From the NCBI GenBank assembly GCA_032054765.1, contig DAMBSC010000019.1:26965-90964 (forward strand): a stretch of 64,000 nucleotides of DNA, in the 5' to 3' direction. The notes beneath the pieces are model-generated. The model did no database searches. It worked only from the letters and a program-made list of their open reading frames with translations, and was not told the origin of the DNA. The position numbers and the translations under genes were made by a program. The DNA is from DFXE01 sp032054765. Its GTDB lineage: Bacteria; Bacteroidota; Bacteroidia; Bacteroidales; Tannerellaceae. This document shows, in pieces, positions 40,466 to 49,353 of the stretch; the first letter of the stretch is position 1, and every line of letters starts with the position of its first letter.

Positions 40466-43327
40466 TTGACCAGATATATTGCCATATTATCCATAAGCAT
40501 CCTGTGTATTTTTAATACACATGCACAGTTTGTGGATTATGGCTCTGATCCGGCCCGATTTAAATGGAATATTGTAAAACTTCCACACTATAATTTAGTT
40601 TATCCGAGAGGAATAGATTCGATGGCTTACAGGTATGCCCTATATCTGGAGAATGTTTATCCACATATTCAGAAAACAATTGGTAAACCGATGAAAGCAA
40701 AATTCCCCGTTGTGCTACATCCTGCCAATATGTCTTCAAATGGAATGGTATCCTGGGCACCTCGTCGGATGGAGCTAATAACAACACCGGCATCCAAACA
40801 GGAAGGTCAGATGTGGGATAAGCATTTGGTGCTGCATGAATCGAGACATGTATTCCAAACAGGAAAAGTTATGCGTGGATGGTTCAGACCCTTATATTAT
40901 CTTATTGGTGAGCAAGCTGCCGGTGTCGCAGCATTTTTTCTTCCAACCTGGTTTTTAGAAGGTGACGCTGTTGGTGTTGAAACAGCTATGTCAAACGCCG
41001 GACGTGGTCGTTTACCGGAATTTAATATGACATACAGGGCACAAATGCTCTCAGATAAAAAATTCTTTTCTTTCGACAAATGGTATCTTGGTTCTTATAA
41101 AGACTACACAGGCAATTTCTATGCGTTAGGATATGACATTACGTCATTTGCCAGATATAAATATGGTGCAGATATATGGGATAAAGTTACCAGCCGCTAT
41201 GTATCTCATTTCTTTGCTATACCGATGTTTTCAAATGCGATTAAACATCATACCGGAATTCCTGTGGATGGACTTTATAACGAAACTTTTTCATTTTACA
41301 GAGACCAATGGCAGCAACAAGACACAAGCTATATACTACCACAATACCTTTCACCACAAAATAAACGATATACATCTTACAGATATCCTCAGGTCATAAA
41401 TGATTCCATGGCCTTTGCTGTTAAATCAGGATTGGATGATATAAACTCTCTCGTTTTTTTAGCAAATGGAAAAGAAGAACATATACGTTATTTAGGAAGT
41501 ATTAATAGTCGTCTGGTCAGAAATAAAAATCGCATATACTGGACCGAAATAGTATCAGGATATCGGTGGACACATGAAAACTATTCTGTAATCAAATATT
41601 TTGATATTGAAGCGCATAAGGTCAAAGCATTAACTCCCGGACAACGCTACCTATCCCCTGCCCTCAACAATGATGGAACAACCATTGCAGTCTCAAGAAC
41701 TACACTGGCTGGTGAAAACCATCTTGTATTGCTCGATGCTCAGACCGGCAAAGAATCTATTTATTATAAAACTCCCGGCAATGCCTATATAAAAGAAATG
41801 GCATTTAGGGAAGATAATAAAATAGCAGCAGTAGCAATCAACAATAAAGGGATCATTATTATGCAGCTTAATACCGAAACCGGTAAATGGAGTAGGCTGC
41901 TAAAAACAACTTCAGCCAATATAACGAATCCTCTATGGAAAAAAGATAAGCTTTATTTCGAATCCGGACTTAACGGGACTAATAACATTTATATGTTGGA
42001 TCCTAAAACATCTCGTACATATCGCCTCACATCCGCCCGTTTTGGAGCATTCGATCCGGCTTTAAACCAAAATGGAGACAAACTATTTCTGTCAGATTAT
42101 CAAGCAAAAGGATACCGTATAGCTTCCCTGTCCAAAGACAGCTTGTTAAAAGAAGAAGTGAACTTTAATGAACCTTATCGTTTTCCAATCGCAGAAGAAC
42201 TAGCCCGGCAGGAAGAGTTTAATCTTGATTCTGCAGAACTAATATCGGTTGAATTTAACCCTAAACCTTATAGAAAAGCACTTCATACATTTAAGATCCA
42301 TAGCTGGGCACCTTTTTATTATGATGTAGCCGAAGCAATGAGTGCCGGGGCTGATGATTTCAGTACATTAGTAAAACCAGGAGCTACAATTCTTTCACAA
42401 AACACATTGAACACCGCTATTATGCAGGCAGGGTGGTATTATAGGAAAGGCTACCACCATGGTACATTGGCCTTTACATATAAGGGATGGTTACCTGTGA
42501 TCGATTTAAATGTGGATTATGGAGATAAAGCCTATGATCTGGGTTGGGTAGAAGAGGAAAAAGGAAAAGTTTTTAAGAGTCAGAAAACCAACCGGAATTA
42601 TCTGGAAGCAGAAGGAAGAGTATATATACCGTTCAATTTAACAAAAAACCATTATATAAGAGGAATACAGCCATCAGTTACCTATTATTTTACAAACAAC
42701 AGATACCAGCAGTTTGAAAGCGGTAAATTTCGTAACTTTCAATATGTTTTACCTGAAGTAAGAATATATAATTACCGGAGGATGGCTCAACGGGATATCT
42801 TACCACGTTGGGGATATCAATTGCGTCTACAATACTTAAATACCCCATTTAACACAGAAAACTACGGTAGTTTGTATGCCGGACGTTTAACAACTTATTG
42901 GCCCGGCTTGATTCGGAATCATAGCTTAATGCTCCGTTTTGCTTATCAATACCAGGATATAGAAAACAAAGCATTATATATACCTAAGCGTATATTGGAA
43001 AAAACAAGGGGATATGATTATCTCTACCAAACCAGACACCAGACCGGATTCAAAGCCGATTATGCTTTTTCTATTATTTCTCCTGACTTAAGTATTGGTC
43101 AACTCATGTATATCCGCCGTATTCGAACCAATCTATTTTACGACTATACTAAAAATCAAGCTAACAAGAACAGTGGCTGGACTACTCAAAGTTCATATGG
43201 AGCTGACATTCTCTTCGATTGGAATGTATTACGCATGAGCTTCCCCTTATCAACCGGTGTAAGGTTGATCCAACCTATTGATTACGGTAAATTCCAGGCT
43301 GAATTATTATTTTCAATCAGCTTCTGA
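40466..43327 (+). CDS. Outer-membrane protein with HExxH motif and beta-propeller/barrel regions
   Basis: The 953-residue protein starts at a TTG (MTRYIAILSISILCIFNTHA, a signal peptide cleaved before QFVDYG). Residues of about 125-165 hold LVLHESRHVFQTGKVM and then FLEGDAVGVETAMS. This resembles a gluzincin metallopeptidase site, with HExxH plus a downstream Glu. The middle (about 300-580) contains repeats such as YLSPALNNDGTTIAVSRTTL, typical of TolB/WD40-like propellers. The last ~300 residues are rich in alternating aromatic strands and end in FQAELLFSISF, consistent with an outer-membrane beta-barrel. No tested function is known to me. It may be a secreted-domain protease or a structural protein. 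Confidence 0.65.
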   Translation: MTRYIAILSISILCIFNTHAQFVDYGSDPARFKWNIVKLPHYNLVYPRGIDSMAYRYALYLENVYPHIQKTIGKPMKAKFPVVLHPANMSSNGMVSWAPRRMELITTPASKQEGQMWDKHLVLHESRHVFQTGKVMRGWFRPLYYLIGEQAAGVAAFFLPTWFLEGDAVGVETAMSNAGRGRLPEFNMTYRAQMLSDKKFFSFDKWYLGSYKDYTGNFYALGYDITSFARYKYGADIWDKVTSRYVSHFFAIPMFSNAIKHHTGIPVDGLYNETFSFYRDQWQQQDTSYILPQYLSPQNKRYTSYRYPQVINDSMAFAVKSGLDDINSLVFLANGKEEHIRYLGSINSRLVRNKNRIYWTEIVSGYRWTHENYSVIKYFDIEAHKVKALTPGQRYLSPALNNDGTTIAVSRTTLAGENHLVLLDAQTGKESIYYKTPGNAYIKEMAFREDNKIAAVAINNKGIIIMQLNTETGKWSRLLKTTSANITNPLWKKDKLYFESGLNGTNNIYMLDPKTSRTYRLTSARFGAFDPALNQNGDKLFLSDYQAKGYRIASLSKDSLLKEEVNFNEPYRFPIAEELARQEEFNLDSAELISVEFNPKPYRKALHTFKIHSWAPFYYDVAEAMSAGADDFSTLVKPGATILSQNTLNTAIMQAGWYYRKGYHHGTLAFTYKGWLPVIDLNVDYGDKAYDLGWVEEEKGKVFKSQKTNRNYLEAEGRVYIPFNLTKNHYIRGIQPSVTYYFTNNRYQQFESGKFRNFQYVLPEVRIYNYRRMAQRDILPRWGYQLRLQYLNTPFNTENYGSLYAGRLTTYWPGLIRNHSLMLRFAYQYQDIENKALYIPKRILEKTRGYDYLYQTRHQTGFKADYAFSIISPDLSIGQLMYIRRIRTNLFYDYTKNQANKNSGWTTQSSYGADILFDWNVLRMSFPLSTGVRLIQPIDYGKFQAELLFSISF

Positions 43328-43388
43328 GATAAATACATACTAAAAAAATGTTAGTATCGTTTATATATTTATAAACAACATTAGTGCT

Positions 43389-43802
43389 ATGAAAAGTCTG
43401 ATTTCATTGAAATTAAGAAAGAAAGTATGGGCATTTTTCCCTGAGATATTCTATTCGATATTTTTCATTGTTATAATTATTGATTCATTTTACAGTTTAT
43501 TCAACCAAGGTTATGAAACTACGACATTTCTCTTTCTCCAAATAATTTTACCATTTCTTCTATTAATTTGTATGATCGGACAATTATATTGGAAAAATAA
43601 AGCATTAAGTGTATTTTTTGCAATTATATTCTCGCTTGTAAGCTGTTATATGTATTTAGCATTAATTTCAGAGGTATATGAATTTCCTCAGGATAGTCCG
43701 GAAGCATTAAAAATGTTTTTGACAGGAAGTTTTATAATCATCCCCTTTGGTATAATTGCGATACGAATGCCTTACAAATATATTCGGGAAATAAATCCCT
43801 GA
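43389..43802 (+). CDS. Small integral membrane protein of unknown function
   Basis: The 137-residue protein has four hydrophobic segments (about residues 16-35, 47-66, 72-95 and 107-128) and a basic N-terminus (SLKLRKKVWAF). No known family motif is seen. It follows the outer-membrane protein gene by about 60 nt and precedes a palindrome-rich intergenic stretch. It may be the last gene of the lepA unit. Function unknown. Confidence 0.65.
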   Translation: MKSLISLKLRKKVWAFFPEIFYSIFFIVIIIDSFYSLFNQGYETTTFLFLQIILPFLLLICMIGQLYWKNKALSVFFAIIFSLVSCYMYLALISEVYEFPQDSPEALKMFLTGSFIIIPFGIIAIRMPYKYIREINP

Positions 43803-43867
43803 AATAAACACTCCTATAGCCTCACTCCAAGACTTATTTTTGATCTTCAGCGTAGTATAAATACTTT

Positions 43868-44044
43868 TTCTCAGTAGTAATTATTACGTTGAGAATTTTT
43901 TCTCACCCATAGAGAGATTTTTTTCTCATCTGGAAGAGAATCTTTTCTTATGCTGGTGAGAATAAAATCTCATCGGCATGAGAAAAAGTTCTCATGCCGA
44001 TGAAAAAATAAATCATCCTTCCCCTTTTTATACTGACATGAGAA
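43868..44044. repeat. Cluster of TGAGAA/TTCTCA inverted and direct repeats
   Basis: TTCTCA occurs at 43868, 43900, 43923 and 43989, and TGAGAA at 43890, 43957, 43979 and 44039. The strongest structure is a perfect 15-bp stem (43970-43984 with 43989-44003, loop AAAG) followed by an A-rich run. The cluster lies after the small membrane protein gene and before the DUF2089 promoter. Confidence 0.85.
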
Positions 44045-44119
44045 GTTAGCATGACTTCACAAATACCACTTTATAGATTAAATAATATTTATTTTTATAT
44101 AAACTTTATTCAATGTAAA

Positions 44120-44150
44120 ATTGATTATATTAAAAAATGATTTATATTTG
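44120..44150 (+). promoter_or_regulatory. Promoter for the DUF2089-hydrolase operon
   Basis: TATATTTG at 44143-44150 matches TAnnTTTG, and ATTG at 44120-44123 is spaced 19 nt upstream. The start codon lies 18 nt downstream. Confidence 0.65.
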
Positions 44151-44168
44151 TAATCAAATTCAGTAGTT

Positions 44169-44447
44169 ATGACAGAAAAGAAAAAACGTTTGCCTTTGCA
44201 TTGCCCAAGTTGTGATGAACAACTCAAAGTTGGACGTTTATTCTGTGAGGAATGCCATACAGAAGTAAATGGGGATTTTGAATTACCTGTCCTTGCACGC
44301 CTTGAAAAAAACGAACAGGCATTCATTATAGATTTTGTTAAATCCAGCGGCAGTCTGAAAGATATGGCTAAAAATATGGGAGTAAGTTATCCAACGGTAC
44401 GTAACTTTCTTGATGATCTTATTGAAAAAATCAATAGAATCACATAA
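44169..44447 (+). CDS. DUF2089 family zinc-ribbon/HTH regulator
   Basis: The 92-residue protein has two CxxC pairs forming a zinc ribbon (LHCPSCDEQLKVGRLFCEEC at about 9-28). A helix-turn-helix domain follows (FVKSSGSLKDMAKNMGVSYP, then TVRNFLDDLIEKI). This is the layout of DUF2089 proteins, which are thought to be transcription regulators. It is first in an operon with a hydrolase lipoprotein and two membrane proteins and may control that operon, perhaps through the TGAGAA repeats upstream. That last point is a guess. Confidence 0.85.
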   Translation: MTEKKKRLPLHCPSCDEQLKVGRLFCEECHTEVNGDFELPVLARLEKNEQAFIIDFVKSSGSLKDMAKNMGVSYPTVRNFLDDLIEKINRIT

Positions 44448-44478
44448 TAATTAAAATATAAATCAAAATAATTAAGAT

Positions 44479-45834
44479 ATGAAATCTTCAGTTTCTTTGT
44501 TTTTACTTTTACTTTGCTTTTTAACTACTTCATGTTCATCACAATCAGATATTTCAGGCAAATGGTATGGGAGTACTGATGTAGGAGGTTTCACCATGCG
44601 AATCATTTTTGATATATCAAAGTCTGAAAATAATTATTCAGCCACGATGCTTAGTCCGGACCAGACTACAGAAGAGATAAACGTGACCTCTATTACATTT
44701 TCAAATAATGAATTATCAATTGCTATTTCAACTATTGGCTTCGCCTATACAGGAAGACTTACTAAAGAGGGTATTATAGAAGGTAACTTTGTGCAATCCG
44801 GTCAAAGTTTTCCGTTAAATTTATCCCGCGAAGAGATCAAAGCGAATCTACGCACCCAGGAGCCTGAAAAACCATATCCCTATAATGAAGAAGAAGTTCT
44901 TTTTTTTAATAAAGAAGCAAATATAGAATTAGCAGGCACACTCACTATACCAAATACATCTGAGCCATTCACTTCTGTTGTTCTAGTATCCGGAAGTGGA
45001 CCACAAAATAGGGATGAGGAATTAATGGGACACAAACCTTTCCTTGTATTGGCTGATTATCTGACCCGACAAGGAATTGCTGTTCTCCGATTCGATGACA
45101 GAGGAGTAGGAAAATCTCAAGGTATATACAATCAGGCAACACTTGATGATTTTGCTTCGGATGTTAAATCAGCTATTGAATATCTCAAAACCAGAAAAGA
45201 AATCAATAAAGATAAAGTAGGCATTATTGGTCATAGCGAAGGTGGAGCCATTGCTTTTATGCTTGGTTCAGAACAAATTCCGGCTTTTATTGTAACATTA
45301 GCTGCGCCAGGCGTAAATGGACAACGTTTATTGCATACTCAACGTGAAGAGTTATTCAAGGCCTCAAACATACCTGAGGAATATATTGCTCAGTTTAATG
45401 AATATATGAGACAAGCACAAATATTTGCTATTGAAGCAACAAGCAAGGAAGAGCTTAGGAAAAATATAACGAGCTTGTTTACCGGAACACCTATGGAAAA
45501 ACAGATCGATCCGGCAGTTGAACAATTATCTTCTCCCGAAATTGTCAGCTTCCTTAAATACGATCCCGCACCCTATTTCAAAAAGATACATTGTCCCGTA
45601 TTGGCTCTGAATGGAATGAAAGATTTACAAGTTCCCTGCGGTGAAAACCTTGCTGCTATTCTTGAAGGTATATCTTCGAATGGGAATAAAGATGTAACTA
45701 CAAAGCCTTACTTTAATTTAAATCATCTCTTTCAAGCAGCAGGAACCGGGCTACCCAATGAATATGGGCAAATTGAAGAAACCATTAATCCCGAAGTATT
45801 AAAAGATATCACAGATTGGATATTAAAACGCTAA
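44479..45834 (+). CDS. Alpha/beta hydrolase lipoprotein
   Basis: The 451-residue protein has a signal peptide with lipobox TTSCSS (Cys at about 19). Residues 20-115 form a beta-rich domain (DISGKWYGSTDVGGFTMRII). The rest is an alpha/beta hydrolase of the serine aminopeptidase or esterase group. It contains SGSGPQNRDEELMGHKPFLV (oxyanion region) at about 171-190, the nucleophile elbow IIGHSEGGAIAF at about 249-260, and a C-terminal His in NLNHLFQAAG at about 414. It is probably an envelope esterase or peptidase. The substrate is unknown. It sits 31 nt after the DUF2089 gene and 8 nt before a Yip1-type membrane protein gene. Confidence 0.85.
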   Translation: MKSSVSLFLLLLCFLTTSCSSQSDISGKWYGSTDVGGFTMRIIFDISKSENNYSATMLSPDQTTEEINVTSITFSNNELSIAISTIGFAYTGRLTKEGIIEGNFVQSGQSFPLNLSREEIKANLRTQEPEKPYPYNEEEVLFFNKEANIELAGTLTIPNTSEPFTSVVLVSGSGPQNRDEELMGHKPFLVLADYLTRQGIAVLRFDDRGVGKSQGIYNQATLDDFASDVKSAIEYLKTRKEINKDKVGIIGHSEGGAIAFMLGSEQIPAFIVTLAAPGVNGQRLLHTQREELFKASNIPEEYIAQFNEYMRQAQIFAIEATSKEELRKNITSLFTGTPMEKQIDPAVEQLSSPEIVSFLKYDPAPYFKKIHCPVLALNGMKDLQVPCGENLAAILEGISSNGNKDVTTKPYFNLNHLFQAAGTGLPNEYGQIEETINPEVLKDITDWILKR

Positions 45835-45842
45835 TTTAAAAA

Positions 45843-46442
45843 ATGAAAAATATCATAGATGATATAAATTGGGGATCATTGATCAATCCTTTTCAACGAA
45901 TCGCGGGAGGGAAAGCTTTATTGATCGGGTTTGCTGGATTAGTAATAAGTACGATTCTTGCTTACTTTATTCAATATCACTACCACGGATTATTACACTT
46001 CGGCCCAGCTCCAAACAATAAATTCTGGTGCTTTGCAGTCGAACATATCATTGTTTGGCTGATCCCTGCTTTATTATTTTACATAGGTAGCCTGGTTCTT
46101 TCCAAATCGAAGACACGAATAATAGATATATTGGGTACTGTTGCTTTTGCTCAACTCCCGCTAGTATTAATGACACTGTTCTTCTACCTCAAACCGTTAC
46201 AAAGGATGAATGAGATGAATTTTAATCTCCCACCTATAGAAATGATCAATCAACCGGGTTTCATACTTGGCATGTGGCTTGGCTTAATAGGTAGTATCTT
46301 CCTTATATGGACATTGATCTGGATGTTTTATGCATTAAAAGTGTCTACAAATCTTAAAGGTTATCGACTGGGTATTTTATATTGTATTGGTGTCTTTGGA
46401 GGTGATATGATCTGTCGATATATTATCGGTATGTGTTATTAA
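45843..46442 (+). CDS. Yip1-family membrane protein
   Basis: The 199-residue protein has five hydrophobic segments and an N-terminus INWGSLINPFQRIAGGKAL typical of Bacteroidetes YIP1 domain proteins. The function of bacterial Yip1 proteins is unknown. It lies between a hydrolase lipoprotein gene and another membrane protein gene, in one apparent operon headed by a DUF2089 regulator. Confidence 0.7.
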   Translation: MKNIIDDINWGSLINPFQRIAGGKALLIGFAGLVISTILAYFIQYHYHGLLHFGPAPNNKFWCFAVEHIIVWLIPALLFYIGSLVLSKSKTRIIDILGTVAFAQLPLVLMTLFFYLKPLQRMNEMNFNLPPIEMINQPGFILGMWLGLIGSIFLIWTLIWMFYALKVSTNLKGYRLGILYCIGVFGGDMICRYIIGMCY

Positions 46443-46459
46443 TTTTAATTGTAAATCCT

Positions 46460-47173
46460 ATGATTACCTATATTCTTGGTTTAATTCTTATTCTATTAGG
46501 ATACTTAACGGTAAAATATCCCAAACTGCTATACGGTTCTAAGACTATGTCGAAAGAAGAGAGAGATAAAGTTGATATAAAAGGACTTACCCGGATGATC
46601 CGATCTGTTTCAATAGGGATGGGATTTTGTATAATAATAGGAACCTTCATTCTTGACAAGACTGATAATAATTCAATGATCGATTTTCTTCTTATAGGGG
46701 TCATATTGGGAGGAGTATTCATTATTGCGGTCGCACAGCGTAAATATACAAAGGAAACCACGCCTTCTAAAGTAAATATATATGGTAGTGCGATTGTAAT
46801 TTTTCTTATAATTAGTATTATCAGTGTTGTTATTTACATTTCAGTATCAGATAAAGTTATCATCCATAATGACTCTGTTGAAATAACAGGACCATATGGA
46901 CTTGATATTCCAACAAATTCCATTAATAAAATTGAATACAGAGAGTTCTTACCTGATATTGGGTTTCGTAAAAACGGAATAAGCTTCTGGAAATACCACA
47001 AAGGGCACTTCCGCTCTAGCGAATTGGGTAATATAACTCTTTTCCTTCATTCCAAAGGAGGCCCGTATCTGGTTATTTATTCAGAAAATAAAAATCCGGT
47101 TATTATAAACCGAAGTAACACTGCGGAACTTTACCAACTATTTGTGGATTTAAATACGAAGATTAATAATTAA
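46460..47173 (+). CDS. Membrane protein with DUF3784-like N-terminus and PH-like C-terminus
   Basis: The frame is open from a GTG at 46433, but the ATG at 46460 (MITYILGLILILLGYLTVKY) gives a normal membrane start and 237 residues. Four membrane helices are present, with the DUF3784-like loop KTMSKEERDKVDIKGLTRMI between the first two. A soluble C-terminal domain from about residue 140 (SDKVIIHNDSVEITGPYGLD, then IPTNSINKIEY) resembles a bacterial PH domain. It is the last gene of the DUF2089 operon and converges with a CBM9 lipoprotein gene. Role unknown. Confidence 0.65.
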   Translation: MITYILGLILILLGYLTVKYPKLLYGSKTMSKEERDKVDIKGLTRMIRSVSIGMGFCIIIGTFILDKTDNNSMIDFLLIGVILGGVFIIAVAQRKYTKETTPSKVNIYGSAIVIFLIISIISVVIYISVSDKVIIHNDSVEITGPYGLDIPTNSINKIEYREFLPDIGFRKNGISFWKYHKGHFRSSELGNITLFLHSKGGPYLVIYSENKNPVIINRSNTAELYQLFVDLNTKINN

Positions 47174-47176
47174 ACT

Positions 47177-48301
47177 TTACTTACTCCACACTAAACCATC
47201 TTGTCGGATATGCCATACCCTGCCGTTAGGTGTAGGAAGAGTTATTTCGTACATCGACATCGTAGTTCCCAATATTAATTGCGGTAATATTTCTGCCGGA
47301 CAAACTTCTTCCGGCTTCAAGTCTGCAAGAGTAGATGCATATACACCGAATTTACGAAAGAATTGACGCTGACGATAATATAGGTTACGTAATATCCACT
47401 TTGTATCTTCATCGCTATGTCTAACAAATGACTCTTCTCCTGTGCCGGCCAACTTATCAGAAAACTGTACAAAGCCCCAATTCTCAGGTTTATGCATATT
47501 TATTTCATCCATTGACGCCCATACAAAATAACGTTCACGGATCTTGTCTTCACCTTCATATGCCGCTTTTACATACTTACCATCTTGTACTTCAGTAGCC
47601 CATTCTACACGTGCGAAGTTTACCCGTATTTGTTCTCCGGCTTCAGGTTTAACTTTCTTACCTTGTACTAGTTGGTAGATCGATTTCCAGGGTACAAAGA
47701 CTTCCATACTCCAGAATTTATCAATATCATTGGGATTGTTTAATGTACCTTCAACATGCACTGCAGATTTCATTCCCATGAATTCCCAGTCATTCAGCAA
47801 TACCCAATCTTCATCTCGATAAGGTTTTGAAAGAAATAAATCCCATGTAGTTCCCAATGCATTTACCTCATACTCAACATAGTTATGTGTATCGTTGGAT
47901 GGATCAATAAAGAATTCAAAATTATTATTCAGAACTAAAACAGTATCATGTTGAGTTAAATCAGCCCAGATATGAGGTTCCTCCAGCATAGCTGCAATAT
48001 ATAGCCCATAATCGTCATAGGTCATTTTAGCCTGCGTTTTCAAAAAAGGTTTTGGTTTCTTATCACCTTGTATATCTACAAAATCCGATGTCCACGGAAT
48101 CAAATCCCACTCTCCGGGTGAAAGTTTACCATCAATCGTTATTGGAAAAGGAGCTTTATAACAAATATAGGTTGGAGGAGCAAAAGCTACTGGTACTAAA
48201 TACTCAATCTCCGCCGTTTGTTGCTTGTGGGTCGTTTGTTCATTACATGACAAAAACAAAAATATAAGAGCAGCCGTTAGTAGTAAAACAGGTTGTTTCA
48301 T
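47177..48301 (-). CDS. Lipoprotein with family 9-like carbohydrate-binding domain
   Basis: The 374-residue protein has a signal peptide with lipobox FLSCNE (Cys at about 19). Its main domain (about residues 45-245) matches the CBM9-like fold seen in many Bacteroidales lipoproteins. It includes FPITIDGKLSPGEWDLIPWT at about 53-72, AKMTYDDYGLYIAAMLEEPH at about 91-110, and VPWKSIYQLVQGKK. The C-terminal part is specific to this group. The gene lies 21 nt downstream of a GH43 gene on the same strand and probably shares its transcript. It should bind sugars or polysaccharide at the cell surface. No enzymatic motif is seen. Confidence 0.8.
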   Translation of the reverse strand: MKQPVLLLTAALIFLFLSCNEQTTHKQQTAEIEYLVPVAFAPPTYICYKAPFPITIDGKLSPGEWDLIPWTSDFVDIQGDKKPKPFLKTQAKMTYDDYGLYIAAMLEEPHIWADLTQHDTVLVLNNNFEFFIDPSNDTHNYVEYEVNALGTTWDLFLSKPYRDEDWVLLNDWEFMGMKSAVHVEGTLNNPNDIDKFWSMEVFVPWKSIYQLVQGKKVKPEAGEQIRVNFARVEWATEVQDGKYVKAAYEGEDKIRERYFVWASMDEINMHKPENWGFVQFSDKLAGTGEESFVRHSDEDTKWILRNLYYRQRQFFRKFGVYASTLADLKPEEVCPAEILPQLILGTTMSMYEITLPTPNGRVWHIRQDGLVWSK

Positions 48302-48322
48302 ACCATTAGTTTTGATAGATTA

Positions 48323-49342
48323 TTAATTTGTTAATTCATTTCTATTTCTTAATACCAAGGTCTCACCGATGTCTTCCAATTCAAAGATATGTGCCCTTTC
48401 AGCGCCACCGGGATAGTTCGGTTGATGTAAAGTGATACATAATTTACCATCAAATGTTTTGAATATCATACCATGCCCACCATTCTTGGTAAATAAAGGT
48501 TTATCCTGCTGTTTCCATGGCCCCGTAACCTTTCCTGTTACTGATTCCGCAATACCTATTGCATATTCATTATTCATAAAGCTTGACCAGATCATAAGAA
48601 GTTTTCCGGTGTTCGTTCGGTACAGAAAACAACCATCTGTGACATAAGAAGTTGGTAAAGGTGATGGATGAATACTTCCGGTAGACCAATCAGCGCTCGA
48701 TGCACAGAAAAGAGTTGTAGAATGACCTATAGGAATTGATAGATCAGGGGAAAGTGTTACAATCTCCATCGTTCCATCTACTATTTGTACCCATTCATGA
48801 CAGTAAATCATATATGGAATACCATCTTCAACCCAAAGTGTACCATCCAGAGCCATCCGGTCAATTGGAGTATGTGGGGTTAAGTCAAATGGCAGAAATG
48901 GGCCTTCGGGAGAATCTGAATGAAAGATCTGCGTGCCGCGAAATGTATACGCCGGCCAATGTTCTCTCAATTTTTTCCATATTATATTACTATTGAGCGT
49001 TGCAAATAAATAATACTTCCCCTTGTATTCATGTACTTCCGGTGCCCAAACACCTCCAGTTATCCAATTATTTTCAGGTACGGTAAATACCCTTATAGGG
49101 CCTTCCCAGGTTAATAAATCTTTGCTTTTATATACCTCAACACCTCCTTTTGCCTCTCCTGTCGGATCTTTGGTTGAAGAAGATTTATACATATAATATA
49201 TCTCATTCTTATTATCAGCCAGGATATACGGATCACGTATATGAATATCGGTCAATTTCAATATATTGCTTTGAGCGTATATAATGTAAGGAAAAGATAT
49301 AAAAAATAAAGTGTAGAATAAAAGTAAAAGATTTTTTTTCAT
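48323..49342 (-). CDS. Glycoside hydrolase family 43 protein
   Basis: The 339-residue protein has a signal peptide (cleavage near IYAQSN) and a five-bladed propeller layout. The GH43 start motif IHIRDPYILADNKNEIYYMY at about 33-52 has the catalytic base Asp. GGVWAPEVHEYKGKYYLFAT at about 96-115 is the central blade, and the acid Glu is probably in the region WVEDGIPYMIYCHEWVQI at about 171-188. Members act on arabinan, xylan or related beta-linked sugars. No SusC/SusD pair is near, so this is not a full polysaccharide utilisation locus. It is flanked by a CBM9-like lipoprotein gene and a serine hydrolase gene on the same strand. Confidence 0.85.
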   Translation of the reverse strand: MKKNLLLLFYTLFFISFPYIIYAQSNILKLTDIHIRDPYILADNKNEIYYMYKSSSTKDPTGEAKGGVEVYKSKDLLTWEGPIRVFTVPENNWITGGVWAPEVHEYKGKYYLFATLNSNIIWKKLREHWPAYTFRGTQIFHSDSPEGPFLPFDLTPHTPIDRMALDGTLWVEDGIPYMIYCHEWVQIVDGTMEIVTLSPDLSIPIGHSTTLFCASSADWSTGSIHPSPLPTSYVTDGCFLYRTNTGKLLMIWSSFMNNEYAIGIAESVTGKVTGPWKQQDKPLFTKNGGHGMIFKTFDGKLCITLHQPNYPGGAERAHIFELEDIGETLVLRNRNELTN

Positions 49343-49353
49343 GATATTAGTTA

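Larger units (their letters stand above)
43803..44168. other. 366-bp gene-free stretch with TGAGAA repeats and a promoter
   Basis: It holds the palindromic TGAGAA/TTCTCA cluster at 43868-44044 and the promoter at 44120-44150. No gene is seen. Confidence 0.7.

Noticed and set aside
43868..44044. CRISPR-like array
   Set aside because: The repeat is only six bases long, occurs in both orientations and has irregular spacing. No cas genes are present in the window.
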